Assembly: GCA_016806645.1 (NCBI GenBank) | Contig: JACSYO010000454.1 | Coordinates: 652,001-716,000, forward strand | DNA length: 64,000 nucleotides | Direction: 5' to 3' | DNA from: Ophiodon elongatus | Taxonomy: Eukaryota; Chordata; Actinopteri; Perciformes; Hexagrammidae | Part shown: in pieces, positions 9,901-31,344 of the stretch | Position numbering within the stretch: position 1 is the stretch's first letter | Layout of the letters: every line of letters starts with the position of its first letter | Notes under the pieces: model-generated | Told to the model about the DNA's origin: nothing | The model's database searches: none | Seen by the model: only the letters and a program-made list of their open reading frames with translations | Made by a program: the position numbers and the translations under genes

Positions 9901-10199
9901 GCAGATACCCGTATGGGACACAGACACACCCCCTTACCTCTGAAAAACACCACCAAGCTGCAGCCAGGAGGACGACCTACCACTTGGCCCCTTTCCTCTC
10001 CTTCTTTCATTAACACAAGAGGACTGAATGTTCAGAAGGTCAACAATATATGTATGCATGTCTGACTGAATACTCTCAGCATGTTTTATAATCACTAAAG
10101 CACAGGACTTTGTAATTATGACCTAAAGACATTCAACATTACCAGCTGTGTCACCTGAGTGACTGAACTAAATTTACTCTGAAGCACCACCACAACTGA

Positions 10200-11210
10200 C
10201 AAATGACATGAAGCATCACCTTTAATAAAATAAAATTACATTCAATGTGCCTTTCCATGATAAACCAAATTTTCCTGGCTGCACAAACAGAACTGATTCC
10301 ATGTTCACAGATTTTTTCCCCCCCAAAAAAGGTGAGGCATTAAGTTTCCTCGGTACAAATGATAACGGTTCATCTACGTTATGTAAGGAGAGACCTCATT
10401 ACTGGAAGCATGTGTACAGTATGTCAGTTCTATATGTGCTTGGTTAATCTTTGCACACTGGAGGATACTAACATCGCTCTAAGTATTGCTTAAGCATCAG
10501 TATTTTGCTCAGTTGATTATTACTAAAACGTTTCAAATGCATGCAATGGCATCATAGAAAAAAAAAAAACAGAACGAGGAGCACTTTCGAGTGTCTGTCA
10601 CAAAGAAAAGAGATTGATTTAAAAGGCCAGAAGCAAAGTCCTTGGCATTTGCAATGCATTCCCACTCCTGTAAATGAAAAAAAAAATGGTCTTCCACGTT
10701 TAAAGTCCCAAAATTATGTTAGAAAGGCAGAATGCTGGATTAGTCTCTTTGATAAACATCTCGGGTCAAGAGTTTGTTTATATCAAGCAACAGCGACCTG
10801 TGAAGAAAAGTAGCAACAAAAAAAAAAAAACCCAGTTTGACCTTGGAAGTTCAGCTGCGAGTGAACGGGTCTCTTCAGATCACTCCGTTATAGACTGAGG
10901 CAGTTATCAAATAACAAAACTCAACAGTCAGTGTACATTATATCATACCTACTGCCATAACTTAGAACCATTAGCAAATCAACAGCAGCTCAGGACAATG
11001 CCATGATTTTTTTCCCTTGTATTATGGTACGTTATTCAGAATTAATTCATTAGTTGCAATGTCTGTTTTTCAAAATAGTCCGTGACATTGAGGATGAACC
11101 CTATAAATTCTTAAACAGATCGATGTTCAAACTATTTTCCCAAGAAAAGACCTTGGTTGTAGAGGAAGGTCTCAATATTTTGAATTAGTTACAGCTGTAC
11201 AAGTTCCCAT
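10200..11210 (-). other. golm2: golm2 3' UTR
   Basis: About 1 kb following the golm2 stop. A possible poly(A) signal ATTAAA is at 10226-10221. The golm2 end and the ctdspl2 promoter are only a few hundred bases apart. Confidence 0.5.
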
Positions 11211-19952
<8,742 letters not shown>

Positions 19953-20830
19953 TTCAAAAAGCAAAGTGTGGTGACGTTGCTTCAGGTTGTTACCGCAACC
20001 TACAGAGCTCGGCAAGAGGAGCCTCCCGCTGTAAAACACATCCGTCTACGTGACATGCCGTGTGTATGCGGCAACCGCTCGGGAAGGGGAAGAAGAAGAA
20101 GAAGAAGAAGAAGAAGAAGAAGAAGAAGAAGAAGAAGAAGAAGAAGAAGGGAGACGAAAGAATGATCAAAACACTACACAGACGGACGGTCGTGCACGTT
20201 CATGACTTCTCACATCGCCACTGATCCTTAGGCGCCTTCCTCCTTCAGCACACTGTTCATCTCCTCTGCCACTCGCCCCGTGTCAGTGGGTGAGCTGCAG
20301 CCCGCCCGCGGGGGACGTGGCCTAGCTCAGCTGGCGACGTGAGACGAGACGAGACGAGACGTGGACAGCCTCCTCTCGGCTCCGTGGCAGAGAGCAGCGC
20401 ACACACACGCGCCTCACCGCGAGACCTCAGCCTCCCTCCTCGGCTCCTCAGGGCCCCGACGAGCCCCGTGGGGGCCGTATACACACAGACAGCCGAAGCT
20501 CCTTGAAGCCCCCTGATGTGTTTCCGTCCCGTCCTCACGTTGTTAGCTCCTGTTGACGTGACCGTCGTCCGGCTAACTGCTTCACACCCGCTAGCGCCGC
20601 CGGGGGATGCGACGACACGACCAACGGCTGAGGACGGGGAGTGGGGGTGGAGGGGGTCGTGTCTCCCTGCGGGTGAGCTCCTTGTGATAGCAACAACCAA
20701 ACCGCTAACGATCACCACGGACACGGGCTTTGTGTCACAATCTCTTCCCGTCGCTGCCGACCAGACATGATTTATGCGCTGCGTGAAGCTAGCTGCAATC
20801 CGTCTGCGCAACTTCCGGTTGGGCCCGCAT
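19953..20830 (-). promoter_or_regulatory. golm2: golm2 CpG-rich promoter and 5' UTR
   Basis: GC- and CpG-rich DNA immediately upstream of the golm2 start codon, strongest from 20230 to 20830. No TATA box is evident. A 206-codon minus-strand frame (20877-20257) crosses it but is probably a composition artefact. Transcription start not determined. Confidence 0.6.
20090..20149. repeat. (GAA)n / (TTC)n microsatellite
   Basis: 60 bp of pure GAA on the plus strand, about 20 units, 138 bp upstream of the golm2 start codon. On the golm2 strand it reads (TTC)n. Confidence 0.98.
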
Positions 20831-21900
20831 TTCAAAATAAAGGTCGAGATGGAGCCTTTAGCGGCACCAACATTCATTTCTTAAAGCCATTACTTTTAAA
20901 TGTGGTTGGCTTATATACAAACAATTGTGTACTTCGTAGGTTTATAGTCTTTTGTCTTATAATATTAACTAAAATCATCGGCCACGCGGTGAAAGTGATG
21001 CTCCTGTATGAAAACCATAGACTGTATAAGAGGAGAAACAATAGGGCCCGAAGACCGGAACCACATGGCTGACTTGAAGAACACTTTACAGTTATAATGA
21101 CATAAGGGAAAGGATTTTTAATTTAAGCTAGTGTTGTGTGTCAGTCAGTCTTGAAAACAAACGTTTACGAAAGCATCGCTACGACAGTATTTCAAATATA
21201 TATATTGAGCCCATTCAAATCTGGAGCCTCACTTCTCATTAACAGGTTATACCCTTATCAGCGGCAGTGTAAACTCAAACACTTGTCTCTTGTTATCAAA
21301 TGAAGATAACATTTGTTTTCTCTTTGTGTTGCAAAAAATAAAATGGTCTAATTTTTAATGGAAGATACGTTTTTGTAGCCTGTAATTCAATCTAAACCTA
21401 ACTGGCGTCATGCAATCTTATTTACTTAAAGATTACTTCTGATTAAAAATAAATAAATAATAATTAATAGGAGACCATCTTGTGATGGGATCACATCAGG
21501 GGCCAATGGACCCTTCCCCACTTCCAACCCCCCTACTTTCTGCACCCTTGCTCCGACTACACCCGTCTTCAAACTGAGCCTTCATTCTGTTCATGCAACT
21601 GTAAAGGTTCATGACTGCATCTTGCTATTGCGTTGACAAAATATGTCCAAAGACATAAATGCACACATAGACTCATTGGGTGAAAACAATATCAGTCACA
21701 TGCTGTCACCTCATCAGCCAACATCTCTCTCTCTCTCTCTCTCTCTCTCTTGAATAAAAAACACATTATAGTTTCACCAAATTGATATTTATGGAACGGC
21801 GATAGTATTTTCCTGTGTTTCTATTATTTTGTGACTAGCTGTTCAAGATGCTAACACATACAGCTCACATACATGATCCCAAAAAAGTAAGAACACAAAC
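20831..21900. other. Gap between golm2 promoter and ENTREP gene end
   Basis: AT-rich intergenic DNA with a short (CT)n run at 21727-21750. No gene recognised. Confidence 0.6.
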
Positions 21901-21904
21901 CACA

Positions 21905-22532
21905 AGATACAAACTCATATTTTATTGTAACACTGATAAGAATTGTAACACAATGAGGTAAGTTAAATAATCCACATCTGTGATGGTCTTGAGCCAGCGA
22001 CACCACAAAATATTCACCACCCTATCAGTAACAATTCCACAAAGTCTGCAAACAATGGCGAGTAACGCCCAGTCCGTCCAGTTCACAGTTTAATACAAAC
22101 ATATTTCTTAGGAATACTGATGACACAATCGCCTTTGTCTTTGAGTCACATATCCAAACTTACCAACTGTTTGTTTCTTTTTTTTAAGAGATGATACTCA
22201 GTAGAAAAGATCCCCTGAGGGAGAAACATTCTTTTGTTTTTCTGATGAGAAACAAGCCACTACAGACACTGGCAGGCTCAGTCTGAGTTTGCTACCATTT
22301 CTGCTGATGACTTGGCACGGTCTCACAGGGCACTAGGAGATACAGTAAGAGACCATTTCAGTTTGCCTGTGCTGCAGTCACACTTATAAATGATGATAAT
22401 AAATGATCCTTCAATGCTGGAAGAGTTATTCATTACTCTACAGACATCTGCTGCTCAGCAAAAGGGGGGCTGCAACACCAGCATCCTGAAATGCCCTCAG
22501 AGGTTTGACTCAAGTCCTTGTTGGGAGAGTGG
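21905..22532 (-). other. ENTREP-family gene 3' UTR
   Basis: Follows the stop codon at 22533. A canonical AATAAA signal is at 21926-21921 on the minus strand. Confidence 0.6.
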
Positions 22533-22727
22533 TCAGAGAATTGTTTCTTTGCACTCAAGGCTTTGTTCAGAGGAGGGGGAGTCCAGTGGCTTGGTGGAGG
22601 TGCTGGTTGTTTGCGGGAGGTGTTTTGGACGGCGCATGGAAGGGGAACTCAAAGCACCGCAGCTCTGAAGGTGAAGGTCCTCATGGCCACGCTTCCTGGG
22701 ACTGCCAATGACGCGCTGGGTCATCAC
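22533..22727 (-). CDS. entrep2: ENTREP gene, terminal exon
   Basis: VMTQRVIGSPRKRGHEDLHL, then a Ser/Thr/Pro-rich tail ending KETIL and TGA at 22535-22533. LHLQSCGALSSPSMRR resembles the end of other family members. Confidence 0.9.
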   Translation of the reverse strand: MMTQRVIGSPRKRGHEDLHLQSCGALSSPSMRRPKHLPQTTSTSTKPLDSPSSEQSLECKETIL

Positions 22728-25552
22728 CTGTGCAACGAAACATAACAGAGACACACGTTGCTAGTTGATATGTTTTTTTGATTGGTTTGTTTTTACATAA
22801 CGATGATATGGTTGAATCATCCATTTTCATCCATCTCACGTTTGTTTCTGTTTTCTGGTGTGTAGTGAGCATTACTGCCTCACAGGGCTGCTCGCCCGAC
22901 ATCTACAAGTAGTCTTCAGAAACAGGGCTACAAACTGCTGGTGTGCATTGGACATTATACATTCAGTCTAATTCAGTTACCTGATCAATGACATTGGCAC
23001 TAAAAATGGCCTCCTCCATGTGTTTCTCATCTGACTTGATGACACACTTGATGTTGTTGACAACCTGCTGGACTTCAGGAGGTAGACTGCAGCTTGAATG
23101 CTCCAGGAACTTGGCCACCAGTACTTTGGTGTCTTTGTACATCTTAAAGTCAGCCAGGGAGTGTGGGCGTTCGTGGGAGGAGTGTGTGTGCAGGGCGCGG
23201 GATTTAAGGTGGATGTCAACTTTCCTTCCCTCCTTTTGCTGCTTCCTGACACTTATGTGACTGGGTTTAGCTCCGACTACTCCTGATGTAACGTCGGTTG
23301 GCTCTGAACAGAGAAGAAAAACATGTTAAATCATGTAGAAAAATCAAGGCTGATACCTGAGGATTTAGTGCTTTGGGTAAAGTCAAATCAGTTGCCTAAG
23401 TCACTGATGTAACACATTTTCTTTATCGGCTCAGTTACAGTTCATTTAGGACTTTTTTGTTTTACAACTTAATTGTGATAATGCATTTTTTAGATAATCC
23501 AATGGGACATAACCAATTATACTACATGTTTTTCACTGGACAGAGACGAAAACTAACATTTGTTTCAATAAAGTTAGTTAAATTAGCTCTCCACGCTGCC
23601 AGTTTGTCCTTCAGGTCTAATTGTAGGTATAGATGTGCTAAATATTTGGGTTGATAAATTCCTGCAATGCTGGGAAAAATGGATTGTGTTTATGACCTCA
23701 TGAGATGATTACCGATGCATTACTATATGAACTGGCATGTATTTCCATCAGTATAATGCTTGTATTAGTGCAGAGATGACCAACTGTTTTCTTACTATAG
23801 TTTGTTGTGCTTCTTTAGAAAATAAAGTATTAAAACATTGTTTCTATGACGGTACCTTGCTCTGGTGATGTATGAGTTGAATCTTCAGCAGCAGGGGTAT
23901 TTGCAGAGGCGCAGCCACAATTGTCTCCTGTAGAGGGAGACAAGAAACTTAGTTTGGACACAACAGAGCAGGCACAAGCTGTTGCTGGTTCTCGATCCAC
24001 CATTGCTTACTGACAATGAAAGGCTGCAGGGCTGGCTCTAATGATTAGATTACATGTCAGTGAGTATTTTCTTGTTTAATCAGTTAGTTGTTTAGCCAAT
24101 AAAATGTCACTCTCTCAGAATCCAAGGTGATTTCTTTAAATGTCTTTTGTCTGCTCAACAGCCAAAAACCCAGTGATAATCACTTTACAGTGACATTAAA
24201 CAGAAAAAGTAGTAAATGCTCACACTGGAGAATCTATCGCTTGAGACTGTTTGGACTTTGAATCATGAAATAATTACTCAGAAATGATGGCTTAGTTGAC
24301 TAATCATTTGAGCTCCAAAAGGCTGATAGCTCTTGCAATACATAGATGAAGTATTTAAGCTGTAAATCTTGTGGACCAATGTTGCACTTACTTCCTGTCG
24401 TAGAGGTGCAGGAGATAGGGTCACTGGTAGAACGGACTATGCGTGCCAGTTTGCGGTATCTCCTGGCTGCTCGGAGCACCCGAGGCCTCTCTGATGGCGA
24501 GTAGCCACTTTGGGCTGAGGTAGAGGGGGGTTGCGATGCGGAGGAAGGTGACCAAACACTGAAACACAGCCTGGGGCCGCGTGGCCTGCTAGGAGGGGAA
24601 GGGGAAGGAGAAGGAGCCATAGGACTGATGCCGGAAGTTCCACCAGAGGAGGCCACGGAGGTGGGGGAGCACGGCTGAGGTGGCGGGGGGATACTAACAG
24701 GGAGCGTGAGCTTCCGGCTCATCATACGGGCCTTAATGAGGGAGTGTGTTGATGCTTTCGGTGGCTCCTCTGGTAAATGCTTGGCTGATGCGAGCTCGTC
24801 ACATATGTGCATTGCAGGCCTAAGTTCCCCACATGGATGTGCGTTGTCCGTGGAATCCTCCTGATTGCTGAAGTTTTCTGAGGACCAGTCCGGGGAGCGC
24901 TCCAGAGAATCCTGTGTGTGTGAGGACTCACTGTAACCTGTATCACTTGGGCGAGCGTCAGTGTTAGGCAGCCCACGATGGTCCCGTGTACAAAGTTCCA
25001 GGCTGTTGCAGCTTCCATCGATGGGAGCAGTGTGGCGCATGCCATAGGGAGAGGAGTCAGAGCCCTGCACCTCCAGAGAGCACAAGTCCTCTGAGGAGCA
25101 AGTCTGGTCCTGATCAGCCACCTCTGACACCATCAGTGACGCACTGTCCACCGAGGCTGAGAATAGGGGGGAAAAGCATCATCAGCATGAATTCTAGTAG
25201 ACATTTGACAATCCTCTGCAATGTTGACTGCAGTCTGAACTGTCTTTACCCTGAGTGCTGAATCCTGCATTTGTGTTTCTCTCACACAGACTGGATTCTG
25301 TGGCCTGCTGCTCCATGCTGGTGGTGACCTGTGAAGTGGACATTATTAGTGGAGACGAACAACATAACAGCACTATTTGCATAAAATGTATGAAGCGGAT
25401 AAAGAAAATGCTGTCGTGCACAAAAGCAGCTGCGTGGCACCTAACCATCAATACACAAGTTTGGTCTGTAGAGGGCTCTAAAGGACCACAACACACTGAA
25501 ACTACTGTATCATGCGAGTGCAATAATTAGGTGTGTTTTTACATGTAAGTAT

Positions 25553-25615
<63 letters not shown>

Positions 25616-28600
25616 ATACATATACATATGTATATATATATATATATGTATATGTATATATATACGTTCATATAACTTCACATTATGCAGGATCTCTCGC
25701 CTGAAATCATCAGCTGAGTTTCTTCTGCCCACTGACTGTTCTCGCACACAATCAATCGATCACTGCCCGCTTCAATTAGTTATTTACAGCAACTGCTGCT
25801 AATCTATTGCAGGTGAGAAAACCTTCCTCTGATTCCTGTTTGAAGGACACTGTGAAGAGAACATGGATTTAACGTGTATAAAGGAAATAAGGGATTGAAA
25901 GCCTAAAGTGTTGAATGATGCTGAGGATATAATAGAAGATAAAAGGATTTGCTTGCACATTAGATCGTTATTTTTAGCCGTGAACAATGAGATGCAACAA
26001 AGCCTGAGCCTGCAGTTCAACAAGACTGTCAAGGGAGACCGCCTCAGTAAATCTTAAACAGCAGATAAATACTCCGATGAAGTTGAAAGGCTCAATCATC
26101 TCAAAAGGTAGATACCAGAGTAAATGCCAACAATTTAGAGAAGAACAGTCGACAAGTTGGTTGGGTTTGTCAATACAACTTTTATACTAAGACCTCTGGT
26201 CTATAATATCATATTATAATAAATATTATTATTTTATTTTATTTCTTAGTTTATTTTTATCGTATCAATTGTTTTTTTCCGTTACATCTATTGTACTGTT
26301 TTATCAGGCTTTTACTCTTATGTTAGATGTCATGCTTTGTTGGGCCTTTCTGTTCTTGTTATTATTGCCTTGCTTTTGCTGCTTTGTCTGTCAAAGCACT
26401 TTGTAAACTCAGTTTTTAAAGGTGCTATACAAATAAAGTTATTATTATTATTGTTCACATTTCAGAAGTAACTTGGGTTTAACCTTGAAATCCCCCTGCT
26501 TTGAAGGCTATCTCATCATCATTTTAAAGATGTAAATCTTTAACCAAATGCCCTCTCACTCTTATTTTACTTTCAAATAATAGTAAAATTCCCTGTTTCA
26601 AGGAGGCTTACTGCTGGCTCTGGATGGCAATGTTGGCCTGTCGGTTGGGCCATCACTTTGGTCCAGACAGAAATATCTCTACCTATACTAGATAGATTGC
26701 CATGACATTTTCTACCGACATTCATGGTTCCCAGAGGATGAATCCTAATGACTTTGATGATCCCCTGACTTTACGTGCTGCACCACCAGCAGGTCAAGGT
26801 TTTCAATATCTCGACATTTACTAGCTGGATTGGCATAAATGATTACGATGAATCCTAATGGCTTTGATCTCCTGACTTTTCTTCTAGCACCATCATAAAG
26901 TTGACATTTAGGGTTTGGAGTAAAATGCATTAACAACTATTGGATAGATTGTCATACATTTTGGTGCAGACATGTATGTTAACCGTGGGGAGGAATTGCA
27001 AGAACCATCATCAGGTCAAATTGAAATTTCACCAATACTTTTGTTTCTGACCAAACATCTGCAAAACAGCTGTACTGTGTTCACTGCTAATTAGCAAATG
27101 TTAGCATGCTAACGCTGTAAACTAAGATGAACAAGGTAAACATTATAACTGCTAAACATCGGCATGTTAGCATTGCCATTGCGAGTATTAGCATTCTCAT
27201 GTTAGCATTTAGCTCTCAGCATTGAAGTACAGTATCATGGAACATGACAGCAGACTCTTAGCAATGGTACTGCTACTGCTCATGAGTAAAATGTATATTA
27301 AACATTAATGAAGGTAACTGACTTATGGAATGGCCTGCTGTCTTCGCAAACAAAGAAATAATGTAATGTCTCGGCCAGGTTGTCCACGAAGGCCTCCGGA
27401 GACAGTGTTGTTTTAAGGGCAGAGCCTGTTGATTGTTCTCACCTGGCTGGCCGGGGTCTGTCCCACCACAGACTCATACGGAGGAGGCAGGTCAGTTGGG
27501 TACAGTGTCCCTGGACTGTTGATAGGAACCCCATAGATGGCACTGAAGGGAGAATGGGGGAAGTCCAGGTGCAGGCCTCTGTCAGGGGCATAACAGCAGA
27601 GTTTCAATCCCAAAAATTTAAATAAATTCAAAATCATATCTCAAATAACCGAAATACAAGAAGTCCACTGAGCCAGTCGCACAGTCCAGAGTGTTTAATA
27701 AACTGGCACAGCAAGTCTCAATCCATCATATCCGAGTAAAAAATACAGAATATTGCCTCATAAAAACATTAAGAAAGAAAGGATGAAAAATATCCTCTTG
27801 TCCCCAACACTCTAAGACAGGAGATATATATGGGTATCATATTTTTTATGTGCACCACCACTGTTTCATTTGGTGCCAATTAAGAATAAGCAGCCATGCA
27901 TGCAGTCATATCTTTTAATTACAACCTCGTTCTCCTCTAAAGTGGCGAAGCATGAAATACAACCTGAGAGTTCCCACCAATCATCTGAGGCATGATGATG
28001 TCATGACACATCCCTGGCCCTGGGCAGGGACACCATAAATGCTTCCTCTGCCTTGTTTATATTGATGCCATAATTGACAAACAGATATGGCTTTCTGCCA
28101 AATGGCTTCAGCAGCAGCACATTATATCTGGCAAGACTGAGAAAATGAAGGCAGTGATGACGGAGGGCTGGACTGATCTTTCACAACAGCTGAGAATCAC
28201 GGATGTCGCAGCTGCTTAGCAGAGGGAAATGCTCCGAGCTGACCATGGATGATAATACTCCACATGTGATGGTCACAACCTGATCGCAAACGGACACATG
28301 TCACTGCTGCTTAATATGATGGATCTGGATTTGACTGCAAATGTTGCTTTTGGCATCTGTGTATTTACCATCTCATGGGAGATTTTAGGGTGGTCTACAT
28401 TAATAAAAGTGTTAAAGCAGTTTTTAACCTGACAAAATTGCTTAACTGACAGATGCAGTACCAAAGCAGCAAGAAGATGTAACAGACCTCATCCTTTCCT
28501 TTCTAATAACTGTTCAATCATTGCTGTTCATTCTTCAAATAATGACCGTGTTTACATCACATATAGACCACCAGTATATGATTCATTTCAGGTGTCTGTG

Positions 28601-31289
28601 TAGGGGCAGGTAGGAAGTTACAGTAATAGGCTCCTGAAGAATCCTAAATCTGTGTGTGCTATTGGGTAAAACTGGAAACTTTAAGAAATACCAGTGCTAA
28701 AGTCTGACTATAAGTTCCCACTCATTCCTCTTGCAGATATGAATGCAACTCAAGGATGTACAGTATCCTGAGTGACTGATCACTTGCAGCAATCAGCCGA
28801 ATTCTAGTGTCATTACATATTGCAGAACAATTTGAGAAGGGTCTCTAAAGCAATGCAACATTGGATTTTGAAGTTCTCAAAATATATTCAACAAAACTTA
28901 TATCCCTTAAACAATGCCCAATGTGTTTATAAGAAGAGTTGAATTGCTGCCCTATGGGAAGTGCTTAATGTTGCCTTTGGCAAAAACAATATGTATTTAC
29001 ACATTTATTCCCACTGCAATCAGTAAGTAATACTCACTGCAATTAACCTGTTGTTTTTGTTTCACTTAATTAATATAACAAATACTATGGTTTTCTTATT
29101 GATAGTAGTTTGTCTGTGCACACAGATTAGGAATGTTTTATCGGATGTCATTAATGTGTTCATTTCTACCACGGTGGACAATACAGCTGAATTGTATTGT
29201 TTTATATTATACTGTAATGAGCAGCAACAATCAAAGTTTCCCACTCAATAAGGGAATTGATGCAGTGCCAAGTGTCACTAAACATTTAACAAAGAATTAC
29301 ATGATTGGTAAACATATTTTAGGCAACAATGCATTTAGACATTTCGAAAGGGGGTTCTGATTTCCAAGTAGACTATTGTGTTTAATTAGTGTCTTGTAAA
29401 CGTTGAACTATATTTGTTAGAAAATTACAATTTGTCTTGTGTATTCACTGAACGAATCCCCATATCCCAGAAGATATATTGGCACCATGAGTTTGGGAGC
29501 ACTGAGCACTTTGTGTAAGCACTGAGAGAAGATGTGATGCTGATGAGTAGTATTTTGCCTCTCACCTCTGTCCGTCCATTGAGGGGGTGCAGGTGTACTC
29601 CGGGGGGTAGTATGGTGGTGGGGGGATGGGAGCAATAAACTCATCAAAGTCCAGTGTTTGGTGGAGGATTGTTCCGTGGGGAGTCATACAGTCAGCATTT
29701 AGAGCTCGCGCTCTGTGTGGCATAAACTGAAACACAGCATAAAAACAACCATTATCAGGCTTTTATCACACGAGGTACTGAACTCTTTGTTGTTCATTCA
29801 TTATTTGAGACCATAATTCATCCAGGGAGACATGACTGAGCTAACGTCTCTTTACACAGCACCCCTCAGCAGTTAATTCAAGCAGCTATTCACATATGTG
29901 CTTGTTGGTCACTGAACCGGCTTCACTGCAGCGAATGCCAGTCAAGTGCCTTGCTCAGGGACACCTCAACCTCAACCGCAGCTCTGAAAGCGCTGCTCAT
30001 TTACTTTCCTCACTCAGACGTTTCTAAGTGGGACAACTTTCCAGTCAGAGCCAGTCGGCTTTTCTAATCTCCAAGCTGCCATTGCTGCTATTGAGCTGGC
30101 TAAATTTACTGTGCTAAATAAAAGGTTAACAGCTCTTGTGGTAAATGGGAAAGCGACTTAGAAACTTTACGAGACTGTTAGAGATAAGACACAACCCTGT
30201 ATCTTTCACTTATTCTACAGTTTGAGTTGTCTAGTTTTAGCTTATCATCTACTATTCTATCTTGTTTTATTCTTTTTTAAATCCTATTCATGTTTCTTTT
30301 TATATCGCCTCGTGTCCCTCTGTCTTATGTAAAGCATTTTGAATTGCCTTGATGTTGAAAGGTGCTATACAAATAATCTTTCCTTTCCTTTTCTGTCTGT
30401 GAATCAACAGTTAGATCCCACCATGTTTAGCCACTTCAATTTATAGCTTTCCTGCTGGCATGTCTGCTTTGGAGTACTGTAATTTTCTACTTTCATATAC
30501 TAATGTAATGTCTGCACGACATATGTAATTACAGATGAGCATGAAAGCATGAACACTTATTTATTTAGCATTGCCTTTGACAAACTGTCTCTCTTCCTGT
30601 TTTATTTTCTTCTTTTACATGTTTTATTGATCTTGAACCTTCATTTGTTTTATTTCTCTTTTACATATTCTATTGTTCTTAGCATACCCGTCCTTACTAT
30701 TTGCTGCCTCTTTTTTGTTTTTAATTTGATTTATTGGTTCAATCGTGCAGTCCTTTTTCTTCTTCTTGTTTCTTCACTTTGAACTACTACACTGTATGAA
30801 AGGTACTATATAAATAAAGTTTTTTTAATTAAAGTTTATTATTAGTATAAAATGAAACAAACAAAAAAGAACTGCCCCCAATTCAATGATCATTACCATT
30901 TATTAATTCACACCAAAATGCGTTTATATCTGCAGGTCTCCACAGGTCTTCTGACAGACAGTAAGAAGCTCTCAGAACGATTTGTCCACAGCTTTTATTA
31001 CCTGAAATTGGGCCACTGAAGCAGGGACCACTGGGAATTAAGTCCTTATGTCAACATGAGAATGACATTTCATTCTCATTTTTAACTGCTGTATAATTCA
31101 AACAGCTTTGGATGAATTTATTTGCATCAACTATCTGTCTCTTCCTAAATACTCATGGATATAAAAGAGTAACAGCCTTGTCCCTATGGTCCTGTCCCAG
31201 GGATCTAAAAAGTTGTCATCTATGTCGTCATCACTGTTTAAACCTGCATTAAGGGTTTTGTTTTACCAAACAGATGCAAACACAACACT

Positions 31290-31344
<55 letters not shown>

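Noticed and set aside
9664..10065. 133-codon plus-strand frame near the ctdspl2 promoter
   Set aside because: No similarity recognised and no splice or poly(A) context; CpG-rich DNA often stays open by chance.
20257..20877. 206-codon minus-strand frame upstream of golm2
   Set aside because: Lies in the CpG-rich promoter, has no recognisable domain, and is separate from the golm2 frame.
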